Assembly (NCBI RefSeq): GCF_030433715.1
Contig: NZ_JAROCC010000003.1
Location: 124,001-188,000 of the forward strand
Source: Sporosarcina highlanderae
GTDB taxonomy: Bacteria > Bacillota > Bacilli > Bacillales_A > Planococcaceae
Length of the DNA stretch: 64,000 bases
Direction of reading: 5' to 3'
Shown: one piece after another, positions 44,012-53,751 of the stretch
Numbering within the stretch: position 1 is the stretch's first letter
How the letters are laid out: each line of letters opens with the position of its first letter
Position numbers and translations under genes: made by a program
The notes under the pieces: model-generated
What the model saw: the letters and a program-made list of their open reading frames with translations, nothing else
Databases searched by the model: none
Told to the model about the DNA's origin: nothing

Positions 44012-44920
44012 ATGCCGATTAACATACCAGAACATTTACCAGCAGGAGAACTATTGAAAGAGGAAAAGATTTTTGTTATGAGTGAAGGGCGGGCTACAAG
44101 TCAAGATATCCGTCCGTTAAACATTCTGATATTAAATTTAATGCCCGAGAAGGAGAAAACAGAGCTGCAATTACTTCGGCTGCTTGGCAATACGCCGTTG
44201 CAAGTGAATGTTACTTTTTTGAATACAGCTACATATGAGTCGAAAAACGTCAGTAAAAATCATTTGGATTCATTTTACACAACGTTTGAATATGTGAAAA
44301 ATCGACGTTTTGACGGACTGATTATTACGGGTGCACCAATTGAGCATCTTGCGTTCGAGGATGTCCAGTATTGGGATGAACTCAAAGAAATTATGGATTG
44401 GTCTAAATCGAATGTAACTTCAGTTCTGCATATTTGCTGGGGCGCGCAGGCTGCATTGTATCACCATTTCGGCATTGATAAACATGATTTGTCGAAGAAG
44501 TTGTCAGGTGTGTTCAGGCATACTTTGACAGATCCTACAGTTAAATTGACAAGGGGTTTCAATGATATTTTCGAAGCGCCGCATTCCCGTTACACATCTG
44601 TTTCAATTGAAGAAATTGAGCAAAATGCCGACTTGCAATTATTGGCATTATCTGAAGATGCCGGTGCATTCATTGTCTTATCAAAAGATGAAAAACATAT
44701 TATGATTACCGGGCATTTAGAATATGATGCCTGTACTCTTGGAGAAGAGTATGAACGCGATTTGCAGAAGGGTATCGATATTGAAATGCCCGAAAACTAT
44801 TTTCCGAATAACGATCCTACGAAGCGACCACTAAACACGTGGCGATCCCACACACATTTGCTATTCTCGAATTGGCTCAACTACTACGTTTACCAAGAAA
44901 CTCCTTACGAGTGGGAGTAA
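44012..44920 (+). CDS. metA: Homoserine O-acetyltransferase (MetA)
   Basis: First committed enzyme of methionine synthesis from homoserine, with a glutaminase-like fold. The catalytic cysteine is C142 in [13 protein letters not shown], with [13 protein letters not shown] holding the His-Glu pair. Residue 111 is glutamate (GAPIEHLAF), the residue associated with acetyl-CoA rather than succinyl-CoA use in the studied B. cereus enzyme, so I call it acetyl-specific. The 302 residues are full length. It is controlled by the upstream SAM riboswitch. No other methionine gene is adjacent. Confidence 0.94.
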   Translation: MPINIPEHLPAGELLKEEKIFVMSEGRATSQDIRPLNILILNLMPEKEKTELQLLRLLGNTPLQVNVTFLNTATYESKNVSKNHLDSFYTTFEYVKNRRFDGLIITGAPIEHLAFEDVQYWDELKEIMDWSKSNVTSVLHICWGAQAALYHHFGIDKHDLSKKLSGVFRHTLTDPTVKLTRGFNDIFEAPHSRYTSVSIEEIEQNADLQLLALSEDAGAFIVLSKDEKHIMITGHLEYDACTLGEEYERDLQKGIDIEMPENYFPNNDPTKRPLNTWRSHTHLLFSNWLNYYVYQETPYEWE

Positions 44921-45012
44921 AAGCCAATACTGTAATAGTTGGCTAATATTTGGTTTCTCCGTATAATGTCCGTGTTCAGTTACACACTACCTTCTAATGG
45001 AGGTGTGTGGAA

Positions 45013-45726
45013 TTGTTGCATGACATAATCGAAAAAATGGATTTCTGGGAAATGATGCTTAGAACAACGCTCTCATTCATAATTCTTATGATACTTGCAA
45101 GGGCGATGGGAAAGAAACAGATTTCACAACTTACTTTTTTCCACTACGTCACGGGTATTACAATAGGTTCAATTGCGGCGGAGATTGCGGGGCAATCAGA
45201 AACCCCATTTTTAAATGGGGCGATTGCGCTGATTTGGTGGGGAGTACTAACAATATTTGTGAATTTTTTAACTGTGAAATCGAAAAAAGCAAGAGTTCTA
45301 TTTGATGACTCGCCAACGATTATTATTCATAAAGGTAAAATAAGTGAAAAGGGCATGAAAAATGCGCGAATCACTTTGAATGATTTAAACATGATGCTAC
45401 GTGAGCAAAGTATATTTGCAGTTGCGGATGTGAATTATGCAATCCTTGAGACGAATGGTCAATTAAGTGTCATGAAGAAGGCGAACAAGGAGTCTGCAAC
45501 ACGCCAAGATGTAAAAGCTCCCGGTAAAGAGCCAAAATATATTCCTACAGAAATTATATCCGATGGGAAATTGATAAAGGAAAATCTGACTGAACTTAAC
45601 TTGACCGAGGAATGGGTATACGAACAGCTTAAGAAGAATGGAATTAATAAAGTAGAGCACGTTTATTATGCTGAGATTCTTGAAAACGGGACTCTCCATA
45701 TCGACCAGCGTACGGAAGATAAATAA
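45013..45726 (+). CDS. DUF421/YetF-family membrane protein
   Basis: Protein with about three N-terminal helices, RAMGKKQISQLTFFHYVTGITIGSIAAEIAG as the family signature split around residues 30-60, then two soluble DUF421 halves. Family members are found in spores and in spoVA-type mobile operons; function unresolved. TTG 45013 is nine bases behind GGAGG, better than GTG 45007. It stands alone with its own terminator. A link with the reduced spoVA set at 12.7 kb is speculative. Confidence 0.85.
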   Translation: MLHDIIEKMDFWEMMLRTTLSFIILMILARAMGKKQISQLTFFHYVTGITIGSIAAEIAGQSETPFLNGAIALIWWGVLTIFVNFLTVKSKKARVLFDDSPTIIIHKGKISEKGMKNARITLNDLNMMLREQSIFAVADVNYAILETNGQLSVMKKANKESATRQDVKAPGKEPKYIPTEIISDGKLIKENLTELNLTEEWVYEQLKKNGINKVEHVYYAEILENGTLHIDQRTEDK

Positions 45727-45738
45727 TAAATAATTCAT

Positions 45739-45778
45739 TAAAAGGCCCGGAATGATCCTCATTTCGGGCCTTTTTTTG
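45739..45778. terminator. Bidirectional terminator
   Basis: AAAAGGCCCGGAATGA pairs with TCATTTCGGGCCTTTTTTT; it serves the DUF421 gene and the convergent HAD gene. Confidence 0.93.
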
Positions 45779-45786
45779 TATATTGG

Positions 45787-46449
45787 TTAAAGAATTGCCC
45801 AGTCTCTTTCAATTGCAACTTGTTTTAGACGCTGTTCGGGCTTTACAGCAACTGGTTTTCCTACAAGCTCCAGTACGGGTAGATCGGAAAAACTGTCACC
45901 ATAGGCAAAACTATTTGTCCAGTCGATTTCATACCCGGCAAGTGATTCAAGGATCTTTTCGTTTTTTCGTTTACCCTGTATATGGTGGATGGAAACATCA
46001 CGATTTAGGGCACCTTCATCGGTGAAGGGGATTTCTGTTCCGATAATCACATCGAACCCCAGATCTTCGGTAACTGCATTCAGTAAGGAAGTGTAGGCTC
46101 CTGAAACGAGCATTACGTGGACACCGTCCTTCTTATGTTGCTTCAGGCGGCTAATGACGTCTTTATTAAACCCTTCACGCATGCTTTCTCTCATTTCTTG
46201 AAAATAGTCGTCCAACTCATTTTTTGGTAAAGTATGTAATGCATCAACGTAGATTTGCATGGAACGTTCCTTCATCGTATGCTCAGGAACAATTTTAATC
46301 TTATAGCCAATGTACAAAGGCAGGATTTTGCGGAAAAAAGTTTTATATTTTGACCTATGTGTAGGATGGTGTTTCATATGCCTCATCAATAATTGGAATG
46401 TTTCTTTTGAATACAATGTACCGTCGAAATCGAATATTGCTACGCGCAT
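45787..46449 (-). CDS. HAD-superfamily (IB/SerB-like) phosphatase
   Basis: Haloacid dehalogenase-like hydrolase with motif I DFDGTLYSKET, motif II MLVSGAYTS, a conserved lysine region and motif III AYGDSFSDLPVL. The cap is a helical insert as in subfamily IB. Substrate unknown; relatives dephosphorylate phosphoserine or lysophospholipids. 220 residues, ATG start at 46449. It is divergent from the rluA-type gene. Confidence 0.87.
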   Translation of the reverse strand: MRVAIFDFDGTLYSKETFQLLMRHMKHHPTHRSKYKTFFRKILPLYIGYKIKIVPEHTMKERSMQIYVDALHTLPKNELDDYFQEMRESMREGFNKDVISRLKQHKKDGVHVMLVSGAYTSLLNAVTEDLGFDVIIGTEIPFTDEGALNRDVSIHHIQGKRKNEKILESLAGYEIDWTNSFAYGDSFSDLPVLELVGKPVAVKPEQRLKQVAIERDWAIL

Positions 46450-46548
46450 GAAATTCCCCCACTTCCAAAGCTTTTATATATGATAACACAGTGTTTGTTT
46501 TCGGAGTAAGAATTATGGATAATGGAAGAAGAGAGTGAGGAGAAGGAT

Positions 46549-47448
46549 ATGAATAGTAATCATAAGAAAACGAGGGAGGGCTCATTTCTTTTTCAAGTGA
46601 CAGAGGAAGCTGAGCTTTTACCTTTTTTACTCGAAAATTTGAAAAAGAACAGCCGTAACTCAATTAAGTCCATGTTGACGAGAGGACAGGTTTCGGTTAA
46701 TGGCCAAACAATTACGAAACATAATCATAAACTACTTGAAGGGCAAAAAGTGGAAATCCTTCATAATAAAGCTGCAAAGAGTGAAAGCTCGCTTACGGGG
46801 CTGTCAATCATCTATGAGGACGAATCTATTATTGTTATTGACAAGGAAGCTGGGCTCTTATCTATGGCTGCTAAAGATAAGAACGAAAAAACAGCATTCA
46901 GTGAGGTTTCCTCTTATGTGAAGAAGCAAAATCCGAGGCAACGGGTTTTCATCGTCCATCGATTGGATAGAGATACATCCGGTGTGCTTTTATTCGCAAA
47001 AAGTGAAAAGGTGAAAATGCAATTGCAAGACAACTGGGATGAATTGGTGAAGGATAGAATTTATGCTGCTTTAGTCCAAGGGAATGTCAAGAAAGAAAAA
47101 GATACGATCAAGTCCTATCTAAAGGAGACGAGAACGTATAAAGTCTATTCGAATCCGACAGATAATGGGGGGCAACTTGCCATTACCCATTACCGAAAAA
47201 TCCGAGCGGGTCGACAATATTCATTATTGGAAGTCCGCTTGGAAACTGGAAGAAAAAATCAAATCCGTGTTCATATGGAGGAAATCGGTCATCCGGTTGT
47301 TGGCGATAAGAAATATGGCTCAACCGTCAATCCCATTAAACGGTTAGGTCTCCATGCGACCGCTTTAACGATTGTCCACCCGATCACGAATGAAATCATG
47401 AAATACGAATCGGAAATTCCATCATCATTCATCAATAAATCATTGTAA
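46549..47448 (+). CDS. RluA-family pseudouridine synthase
   Basis: Second RluA-type synthase in the window. An S4 domain (about residues 20-75; SIKSMLTRGQVSVNGQTI) precedes the catalytic domain, with HRLDRDTSGVLLF containing the nucleophilic aspartate and ETGRKNQIRVHMEEIGHPVVGD at the end. Start ATG 46549 is behind GAGGAGAAGGAT. About 299 residues. Target RNA unknown; RluD- or YhcT-type paralogues modify 23S rRNA. A terminator follows. Confidence 0.9.
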   Translation: MNSNHKKTREGSFLFQVTEEAELLPFLLENLKKNSRNSIKSMLTRGQVSVNGQTITKHNHKLLEGQKVEILHNKAAKSESSLTGLSIIYEDESIIVIDKEAGLLSMAAKDKNEKTAFSEVSSYVKKQNPRQRVFIVHRLDRDTSGVLLFAKSEKVKMQLQDNWDELVKDRIYAALVQGNVKKEKDTIKSYLKETRTYKVYSNPTDNGGQLAITHYRKIRAGRQYSLLEVRLETGRKNQIRVHMEEIGHPVVGDKKYGSTVNPIKRLGLHATALTIVHPITNEIMKYESEIPSSFINKSL

Positions 47449-47486
47449 TGAAAGCCGCCACGAAATAATTATCGTGGCGGCTTTCC
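47449..47486. terminator. Bidirectional terminator
   Basis: GAAAGCCGCCACGA pairs with TCGTGGCGGCTTTC; it serves both convergent genes. Confidence 0.88.
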
Positions 47487-47495
47487 TTGCTATAC

Positions 47496-48137
47496 TTACT
47501 GTATTTGGTTAGGCGGCAATGCAGGTTGTCCTTGGGCAGATGCGTAGGAATTTACAAGTTGTTGCATGTCCTGTTCGGCAAGTTGTGGAACTTGGTAATA
47601 ATGATGCTTGTTCTGATAAAGCGCAAGCTCATAAGCCATTTCAATGCAGTTCGGTACGGAATCTTGCAATACACGTCTTACTACAGGGTTACATGTCTCA
47701 AGTGCTGCCGCTGTTTTCGCGGTAGCATTCGTTTTTGCACAACCAAGTAGGAAGCCAGAAATCATTTCATCGGTAATCTCATTGGAATTTTGCATCGGTT
47801 TTTTAGGTTGTGATGGCTTCATCCCATATATGAAATCGTTGCCTTGCTGCATTTTATAACTTCCGGTTGGATGTGACGGGTCTTTTCCTGTTTTAAAACA
47901 TTCAACAGTAATATTGTATTCATCCAAGGCGAATCGGTATTGTCTGTCAAGAATGTCCAATAACTCAGGGTCTTTTACATGAGGGCGTAAGATTATTGCT
48001 TGATTCAACCCTGCAATTGCATTTGAAAGGACTTCATGGACATCGAATAATTCGTGACCTCCATGGTTCATGGCTGGTGGAACGGATCCAGTGTGCATGT
48101 TTTGGTGCATTTGGCCGTCAAAATGATTTTGTGTCAA
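47496..48137 (-). CDS. CotF-like spore coat protein
   Basis: Coat protein with a CotF-type helical domain: LFDVHEVLSNAIAGLNQAI in the first helix pair and CNPVVRRVLQDSVPNCIEMAYELALYQNKHHYYQVP in the second (split here over about 160-195). The N-terminus is His-, Met- and Asn-rich and the C-terminus Gln- and Pro-rich. The start is TTG 48137, seven bases behind AAGGAGG. A sigma-G/F-like promoter lies upstream. 213 residues. Confidence 0.85.
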   Translation of the reverse strand: MTQNHFDGQMHQNMHTGSVPPAMNHGGHELFDVHEVLSNAIAGLNQAIILRPHVKDPELLDILDRQYRFALDEYNITVECFKTGKDPSHPTGSYKMQQGNDFIYGMKPSQPKKPMQNSNEITDEMISGFLLGCAKTNATAKTAAALETCNPVVRRVLQDSVPNCIEMAYELALYQNKHHYYQVPQLAEQDMQQLVNSYASAQGQPALPPNQIQ

Positions 48138-48174
48138 TTAATTTCCTCCTTTTGTTGGTGATATCAATCGAAAG

Positions 48175-48203
48175 TAGTATGGCTTTTACCGAGTTGTGTA
48201 TGC
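48175..48203 (-). promoter_or_regulatory. Sigma-G/F-like promoter of the CotF-like gene
   Basis: On the minus strand GCATA-N17-CATACTA fits the forespore consensus and is about 40 bases upstream of the TTG start. Confidence 0.6.
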
Positions 48204-48292
48204 GCGAAAAAATTAGAAACACGCATAATCAGAGGCTTTTATAAATAGCATGGGATAAAGGACAATTTGTCAATGAAAGGCAGAGGATAAAT

Positions 48293-49573
48293 TTGCAAAT
48301 CCATGTTGTACAACCGGGACAAAGTTTATATGGAATTGGTCAAGTATATGGAATTCCCTTTGAGGAGATTGCAAAAGCGAACGAACTACAAGACCCATCG
48401 CGTCTTGTAGTTGGTCAAGCATTGGTCATTCCGATCACAGGAAGTTATCATTGGGTTCAACCGGGTCAATCGCTTTACATTATTTCGCAATTATACGGAA
48501 TGACTGTCGAAGAACTTGCAAGGATTAACGGAATTCCGCCAAATAGCGTTCTCTATGTAGGGCAACGATTATACATTCCACAGAAAAGAAAAGGGATAAT
48601 CGATGTTTTCATGTATGTGGAACCAAGAGTGGCGACATTAGAGTCTTCCGTAGCGGAAGTAAGGAAAAGGGCAATGGACATTACGTACTTAGGGATGTTC
48701 AGTTATGAAGCACAACGGGATGGATCATTAAAGGCCCCACCAATTGACGATATGCCTGAAATCGCTGCACAGGCAGGTGTACTGAATGCAATGGTTGTGA
48801 CGAACTTGGAGAATTTTACATTCAGTCCTGAGTTGGCGCATGTCCTATTAACAGATCAACAAGTCCAAAATCGCCTATTCGAAAATATTGTACAAACTGC
48901 AAAAAGAATTGGTTACAGCGATATTCACTTCGATTTTGAGTTTATTAGCCCCTCTGATAGGGAATTGTATAATCAGTTCATTCGCAATGCCCGCGCACGT
49001 TTTCATGCTGCCGGTCTAACTATATCCGTAGCGTTGCCACCTAAGACAAGTGCAAGTACAGCTGGTATGTATGGTGGTATAGATTATAAAACTCTTGGTG
49101 AAATTTGTGATTTCGTCACATTGATGACGTATGAATGGGGCTATACGTACAGCGATCCGCAAGCTGTCAGTCCAATAAATCAGGTACGACGGGTTGTAGA
49201 ATTTGCAGTCAGTCAAATTCCAAGTGAAAAGATCTTCCTTGGGCAGAATCTGTACGGGTATGATTGGACCTATCCATATCCTCCTGCAACCGGGGTAGCA
49301 GCTAAAGCACTTAGTCCTCAACAGGCGGTTAATTTGGCCATAAGTAAAAATGCTAATATCCAATTCGATACTACCGCACAGGCACCATTCTTCTTATACT
49401 GGGATAATGGCGTCCGCCACGATGTTTGGTTTGAGGATGCACGAAGTATCCAAGCTAAATTCAACTTAATAAAGGAATTTAACTTGCGTGGAATTATGTA
49501 TTGGAAGTTGGGCTTAGCGTTCCCTCAAAATTGGTTGTTACTCACGGATAACTTCATTGTTAGAAAAAGATGA
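48293..49573 (+). CDS. LysM/GH18 spore cortex glycosidase (SleL/YaaH-like)
   Basis: Peptidoglycan glycosidase with two N-terminal LysM domains (1-46 and 50-97; VVQPGQSLYGIGQVYGIPFEE, WVQPGQSLYIISQLYG) and a GH18 domain (about 105-420). The DxDxE catalytic strand is IHFDFEFI near residue 213. YaaH/SleL proteins cleave muramic-lactam-containing cortex during germination. No signal peptide is present, as is usual for spore-deposited enzymes. Start TTG 48293 follows AGAGGAT, an adequate signal. 426 residues. A terminator follows. Confidence 0.9.
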   Translation: MQIHVVQPGQSLYGIGQVYGIPFEEIAKANELQDPSRLVVGQALVIPITGSYHWVQPGQSLYIISQLYGMTVEELARINGIPPNSVLYVGQRLYIPQKRKGIIDVFMYVEPRVATLESSVAEVRKRAMDITYLGMFSYEAQRDGSLKAPPIDDMPEIAAQAGVLNAMVVTNLENFTFSPELAHVLLTDQQVQNRLFENIVQTAKRIGYSDIHFDFEFISPSDRELYNQFIRNARARFHAAGLTISVALPPKTSASTAGMYGGIDYKTLGEICDFVTLMTYEWGYTYSDPQAVSPINQVRRVVEFAVSQIPSEKIFLGQNLYGYDWTYPYPPATGVAAKALSPQQAVNLAISKNANIQFDTTAQAPFFLYWDNGVRHDVWFEDARSIQAKFNLIKEFNLRGIMYWKLGLAFPQNWLLLTDNFIVRKR

Positions 49574-49578
49574 TATAA

Positions 49579-49617
49579 ACCGAACCATATGTGCACCTTT
49601 GCACATATGGTTCGTTT
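49579..49617. terminator. Bidirectional terminator
   Basis: CGAACCATATGTGCA pairs with TGCACATATGGTTCG with short T runs on both sides. Confidence 0.85.
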
Positions 49618-49631
49618 CATCCATGTCTTGA

Positions 49632-49772
49632 TTAATCGCCTGAAATATAATTTATAACGTTTTGGAAAATATCCACGTTTGGATTGATCAATAGAGCAGG
49701 TAGGAATGCGAAAGCCATTATGATTATTACATTGGCCCCGATGACTGCACGCAACAATTTGCTGAATTTCAT
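49632..49772 (-). CDS. Small membrane protein, 46 residues
   Basis: A short gene between the GH18 gene and gdhA. MKFSKLLRAVIGANVI opens a single hydrophobic helix (about residues 9-30), ending in the polar tail YISGD. GAGGAG is eight bases upstream of the ATG on the minus strand. I do not recognise a family. It is divergent from gdhA, and the remaining 298 bp between them is AT-rich and holds no other gene that I can see. Confidence 0.65.
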   Translation of the reverse strand: MKFSKLLRAVIGANVIIIMAFAFLPALLINPNVDIFQNVINYISGD

Positions 49773-50070
49773 TAAAGCATCTCCTCTTTCTCATTGAATT
49801 GTTTTCCAATACTATAAAACGTGGCTTAATGGAAAGCCTATAAATAATCTATGTTCTACAACTTGTATATGATTTTATTTTTTTCAAATACCTTTCGACA
49901 TTATTTTTAATAACGGACATAATTATGTAAAAAACTTATCCGTTCTTGAAAAAAATGTTGAATAGATTCATATTTTCAGTAATAATATGTAGAATGGCAA
50001 TAATTTTTGGAATATTAATGATTCACCTTGGTAGTTTTTCCGTAGCTGTTTTTCGAAAGGAATGATTGAA

Positions 50071-51450
50071 ATGAAAAATGTTGGAACTACCCATAATAAC
50101 AGTAGTCGTGCGAATGATTATGTACATGAAGTATATGAGTTAGTGAAAAAAAGGAATCCTGATGAAAAGGAATTCTTACAAGCCATTAGGGAAATTTTTG
50201 TCTCTCTGCGACCGGTCTTTGTCAAACATCCTGAATATATACGTGATGGAATTTTGGAGCGTATCACAGAACCTGAGAGAATTATCTCATTTCGTGTTGC
50301 TTGGGAGGACGATCAAGGGAGAGTGCATGTAAACCGTGGATTCCGTGTGCAATTTAACAGTGAATTAGGTCCATATAAAGGTGGAATTCGGTTTCATCCT
50401 TCTGTAAACAGTAGCATCATGAAATTCCTTGCGTTTGAACAAATTTTTAAAAATGCTTTGACCGGACAACCGATAGGTGCAGGTAAAGGTGGATCTGACT
50501 TTGATCCGAAAGGGAAATCAGATCGGGAAATCATGCGTTTCACACAAAGCTTCATGACCGAATTAAGCAAACATATAGGTTCCGACCTGGATGTACCTGC
50601 GGGCGATATTGGGGTGGGGAAACGAGAGATCGGTTATATGTTTGGCCAATATAATCGGTTGAAGGGCGGATATGAAGCAGGTGTCCTAACTGGAAAGGAC
50701 CCAGGTCACGGCGGCTCGTTAGGGCGCAAGGAAGCAACAGGATATGGCACAGTCTATTTTGTCGAGGAAATGTTGAATGAAAATGGACTTTCATTCAAAG
50801 ATAGTACGGTTATTGTATCGGGTTCAGGAAATGTGTCGACTTATGCAATGGAAAAAGCACAGCAGTTAGGTGCAAAAGTTGTTGCCTGTAGTGATTCAGG
50901 CGGCTATATATATGATAAGAATGGGATTGACCTTGAAACCGTCAAGCGGTTAAAAGAAGTGGAAAACAAGCGGATTTCGGAATATCGGAAAACCCATCCG
51001 AACGCGGAATACCATGAAGGCTGTTCAGATATCTGGTCAATCCCCTGTGATATAGCTCTTCCATGCGCTACCCAGAATGAAATTGATGAAACCTCGGCAC
51101 ATATGCTTATCAACAATGGTCTGAAGGCTCTTGGAGAAGGGGCGAATATGCCATGTACAATTGAGGCTATCGACATTTTCCTCAAAAATGGCACGCTATT
51201 TGCACCCGCTAAGGCTGCAAATGCCGGGGGAGTTGCTGTTTCCGCAATGGAGATGTCTCAAAATAGTATGCGCCTATCATGGACAGCGGAAGAAGTTGAC
51301 CAACGATTGAAAACTGTTATGAAAAATATCTATGGAAGCTGTAAAGATGCAGCGGATAGCTTTGGTAAGCCAGGAAACCTCGTGATGGGTGCCAATATTG
51401 CAGGTTTTTTGAAAGTCGCAGACGCAATGGTCGCCCACGGCATACGCTAA
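50071..51450 (+). CDS. gdhA: NADP-specific glutamate dehydrogenase
   Basis: Reductive amination of 2-oxoglutarate to glutamate, hexameric class. The catalytic lysine lies in YKGGIRFHPSV, the glycine-rich loop IGAGKGGSDFDPKGKSD marks the NADP class, and the aspartate is in PAGDIGVG. The Rossmann domain begins IVSGSGNVS. About 459 residues. ATG 50071 is nine bases behind AAAGGA, while ATG 50062 overlaps it. A TTGAA-type -35 is seen upstream, but no clear -10. Confidence 0.95.
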   Translation: MKNVGTTHNNSSRANDYVHEVYELVKKRNPDEKEFLQAIREIFVSLRPVFVKHPEYIRDGILERITEPERIISFRVAWEDDQGRVHVNRGFRVQFNSELGPYKGGIRFHPSVNSSIMKFLAFEQIFKNALTGQPIGAGKGGSDFDPKGKSDREIMRFTQSFMTELSKHIGSDLDVPAGDIGVGKREIGYMFGQYNRLKGGYEAGVLTGKDPGHGGSLGRKEATGYGTVYFVEEMLNENGLSFKDSTVIVSGSGNVSTYAMEKAQQLGAKVVACSDSGGYIYDKNGIDLETVKRLKEVENKRISEYRKTHPNAEYHEGCSDIWSIPCDIALPCATQNEIDETSAHMLINNGLKALGEGANMPCTIEAIDIFLKNGTLFAPAKAANAGGVAVSAMEMSQNSMRLSWTAEEVDQRLKTVMKNIYGSCKDAADSFGKPGNLVMGANIAGFLKVADAMVAHGIR

Positions 51451-51458
51451 GTTTCAAT

Positions 51459-51499
51459 ACTACCTTTATCGTCTACGAATGGCGATGGGTAGTTTTTTT
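51459..51499 (+). terminator. Terminator after gdhA
   Basis: ACTACC and ATCG pair with CGAT and GGGTAGT, followed by TTTTTT. Confidence 0.78.
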
Positions 51500-51510
51500 A
51501 TGCTTAACCC

Positions 51511-51569
51511 TTGAAATTAGAAATAACTATGTTATTATAAATATACATTTAAATGAATAAAGATACATA
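51511..51569 (+). promoter_or_regulatory. argG promoter with ARG-box-like operator
   Basis: TTGAAA (51511) and TATTAT (51533) are 16 bases apart. Just downstream, AATGAATAAAGATACATA (51552-51569) matches 13 of 18 positions of the AhrC/ArgR operator pattern I recall. Arginine repression is therefore likely. Confidence 0.55.
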
Positions 51570-51593
51570 TACATGATTAAGGAGGATGAGATA

Positions 51594-52802
51594 ATGGGAA
51601 ATAAAAAAGTGGTTTTAGCATATTCGGGTGGTTTAGACACTTCAGTTGCAGTTCAATGGTTAACAGATAAAGGGTACGATGTGGTTGCTTGTTGCTTAGA
51701 TGTAGGGGAAGGGAAAGACTTGAACTTCATCCAGCAAAAAGCTTTACAAGTTGGTGCAGTAAATAGTTATGTCATCGATGCAAAGGAAGAATTCGCTCAG
51801 GAATATGCACTCCTTGCATTGCAAGCACGAACGTTCTATGAAGATAAATATCCGCTTGTCTCAGCATTATCTCGTCCGTTGATTTCTAAAAAATTGGTTG
51901 AGGTTGCGCATAAGGAAAATGCAACCGCAGTTGCACATGGGTGCACAGGTAAAGGGAATGACCAGGTTCGATTTGAAGTAGCCATAAAGGCGTTGGATCC
52001 GACGCTTGAAGTTATTGCTCCAGTGCGCGAATGGAGCTGGTCTCGTGAAGAGGAGATCGCTTATGCGAAAGAGAAAAACATTCCTATTCCAGTAGATCTT
52101 GACAGCCCTTATTCTATCGACCAAAATTTATGGGGACGAAGCAATGAATGTGGAATCTTGGAAGATCCTTGGGCGGCTCCGCCTGAAGAAGCATTTGGAC
52201 TAACAGCATCCATCGAAGACTCTCCAGACCAACCGGATGTTATTGAAATTGAATTTGAAAAAGGCGTACCGGTGAGCATTGACGGGAAGTACTACAAGTT
52301 AAGCGAACTAATTCTGAAATTGAATGAAATTGCTGGCAAGCATGGTGTCGGACGAATCGACCATGTGGAAAACCGCCTCGTGGGCATCAAATCCCGTGAA
52401 GTGTACGAATGTCCTGGTGCAATCACGTTATTAAAAGCGCATAAGGAATTGGAAGATTTGACACTTGTCAAAGACGTCGCCCACTTTAAACCGGTTGTTT
52501 CCCAAAAACTGAGCGAATTGATTTACAACGGCCTATGGTTCTCCCCATTGCGAAATGCATTGGAAGCCTTTGTGAAAGATACTCAGCAATACGTCAACGG
52601 TGTTGTGCGTGTTAAATTATTCAAAGGGCATGCAATTGTTGAAGGAAGAAAGTCTTCAAACTCCCTTTATGATGAGAAACTTGCAACATATACATCCGAC
52701 GACCAATTTGACCAATCAGCCGCAGTCGGATTCATACAACTTTGGGGATTGCCTACCGAAGTGCATAGCACGGTGAATAAACAACAAAAAGTGAAAAACT
52801 GA
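51594..52802 (+). CDS. argG: Argininosuccinate synthase
   Basis: ATP-dependent ligation of citrulline and aspartate in arginine synthesis. The PP-loop [10 protein letters not shown] is at residues 8-17, with [17 protein letters not shown] in the substrate-binding region. Length 402 residues as in the family. ATG 51594 follows AAGGAGG by 8 bases. The partner argH is not downstream here, though in B. subtilis it follows argG directly. A terminator closes the gene. Confidence 0.96.
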   Translation: MGNKKVVLAYSGGLDTSVAVQWLTDKGYDVVACCLDVGEGKDLNFIQQKALQVGAVNSYVIDAKEEFAQEYALLALQARTFYEDKYPLVSALSRPLISKKLVEVAHKENATAVAHGCTGKGNDQVRFEVAIKALDPTLEVIAPVREWSWSREEEIAYAKEKNIPIPVDLDSPYSIDQNLWGRSNECGILEDPWAAPPEEAFGLTASIEDSPDQPDVIEIEFEKGVPVSIDGKYYKLSELILKLNEIAGKHGVGRIDHVENRLVGIKSREVYECPGAITLLKAHKELEDLTLVKDVAHFKPVVSQKLSELIYNGLWFSPLRNALEAFVKDTQQYVNGVVRVKLFKGHAIVEGRKSSNSLYDEKLATYTSDDQFDQSAAVGFIQLWGLPTEVHSTVNKQQKVKN

Positions 52803-52811
52803 TTCAACTCG

Positions 52812-52841
52812 CCTCCTACAAATAATGTAGGGGGTTTTTTG
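52812..52841 (+). terminator. Terminator after argG
   Basis: CCTCCTACA-AATAA-TGTAGGGGG is followed by TTTTTT. Confidence 0.88.
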
Positions 52842-52920
52842 TCGATAAAAAAGGATATTAGTCATTTGAAATAGAATAGAAGTAGATAGCATTAGACAGA
52901 ATTTAGGGAGAGTGTGAATT

Positions 52921-53727
52921 TTGAATCGATTCGTTTTTGCATGCATCGCTCCGCATGGCGGAGAAATTATACCTGAACTTCAGGGAAGTTTTCCCGCTCG
53001 AATGTCAAAAACTCGTGAAAGTTTAACAGAATTAGGAAGGGAAATGGAGAATGCGAAGCCGGATGTGATCATCGTATTAACGCCGCATGGCACTCGTATA
53101 AATGGTCAGTTTGCGATTACGGATTCGGAAAGAATGGAAGGGTCGCTCAAAGAGAATGATGCTGAATTTACGATGGAGCGGTTGGTCGATAGGGAGCTTG
53201 CAAGAAGTATAGCGGAAGCAGCAACAAAAGCAGGCATACCTGCCGGTGCCGTGAACTATGGTACAGCGGCTGGTCCGATTTCATGCTTGCCTCTTGATTG
53301 GGGAGTAATCGTGCCCCTTCGATTTATGCCAAAGGTACCGATTGTTGTCATTAACCCTTCAAGGGAACTTTCATTTGAAATGCATGTTGCCTTTGGAAAC
53401 GTGTTGAGTGAAACAGTTCAGGCGGGTACAAAACGGGTAGGGCTTATCGCAAGTTGTGATTGGTCACATACACATGATGAAACGGGACCTTATGGATTTG
53501 ACCCCGCTGCGGAAAAGCTTGATGCAGAAGTGGTGGAATTGATTAAACAGAATGAGCTTGAGAAAATGGCTGATTTTGATGCCGATTATATCGAAGCGGC
53601 AAAACCCGATGGTATTTGGCAGTCTCTTGTATTGGCTGGTGCAATTCCAGCGAATGAGAGGAAAGTGAAATTCTTGTCCTATGAAGCACCGACTTATTTT
53701 GGGTTAATCTGTGCTGCTATTGAGTAG
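52921..53727 (+). CDS. Class III extradiol dioxygenase/MEMO-like protein
   Basis: LigB/MEMO-superfamily protein. Potential metal-binding histidines are in APHGGEI (H13) and CDWSHTHDETG (about 180-190). The C-terminal YEAPTYFGL is typical of this group. Whether it cleaves an aromatic ring or is a non-enzymatic MEMO-like protein is unclear from sequence. Start TTG 52921 is 8 bases behind AGGGAGAG. 268 residues. It is followed by the DUF218 gene in the same direction. Confidence 0.82.
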   Translation: MNRFVFACIAPHGGEIIPELQGSFPARMSKTRESLTELGREMENAKPDVIIVLTPHGTRINGQFAITDSERMEGSLKENDAEFTMERLVDRELARSIAEAATKAGIPAGAVNYGTAAGPISCLPLDWGVIVPLRFMPKVPIVVINPSRELSFEMHVAFGNVLSETVQAGTKRVGLIASCDWSHTHDETGPYGFDPAAEKLDAEVVELIKQNELEKMADFDADYIEAAKPDGIWQSLVLAGAIPANERKVKFLSYEAPTYFGLICAAIE

Positions 53728-53751
53728 CATCTATCTGAAGCGGGTGATGTT

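Noticed and set aside
49525..49809. 94-residue minus ORF near the GH18 gene end
   Set aside because: It overlaps the terminator and the real 46-residue frame, and its composition is not protein-like.
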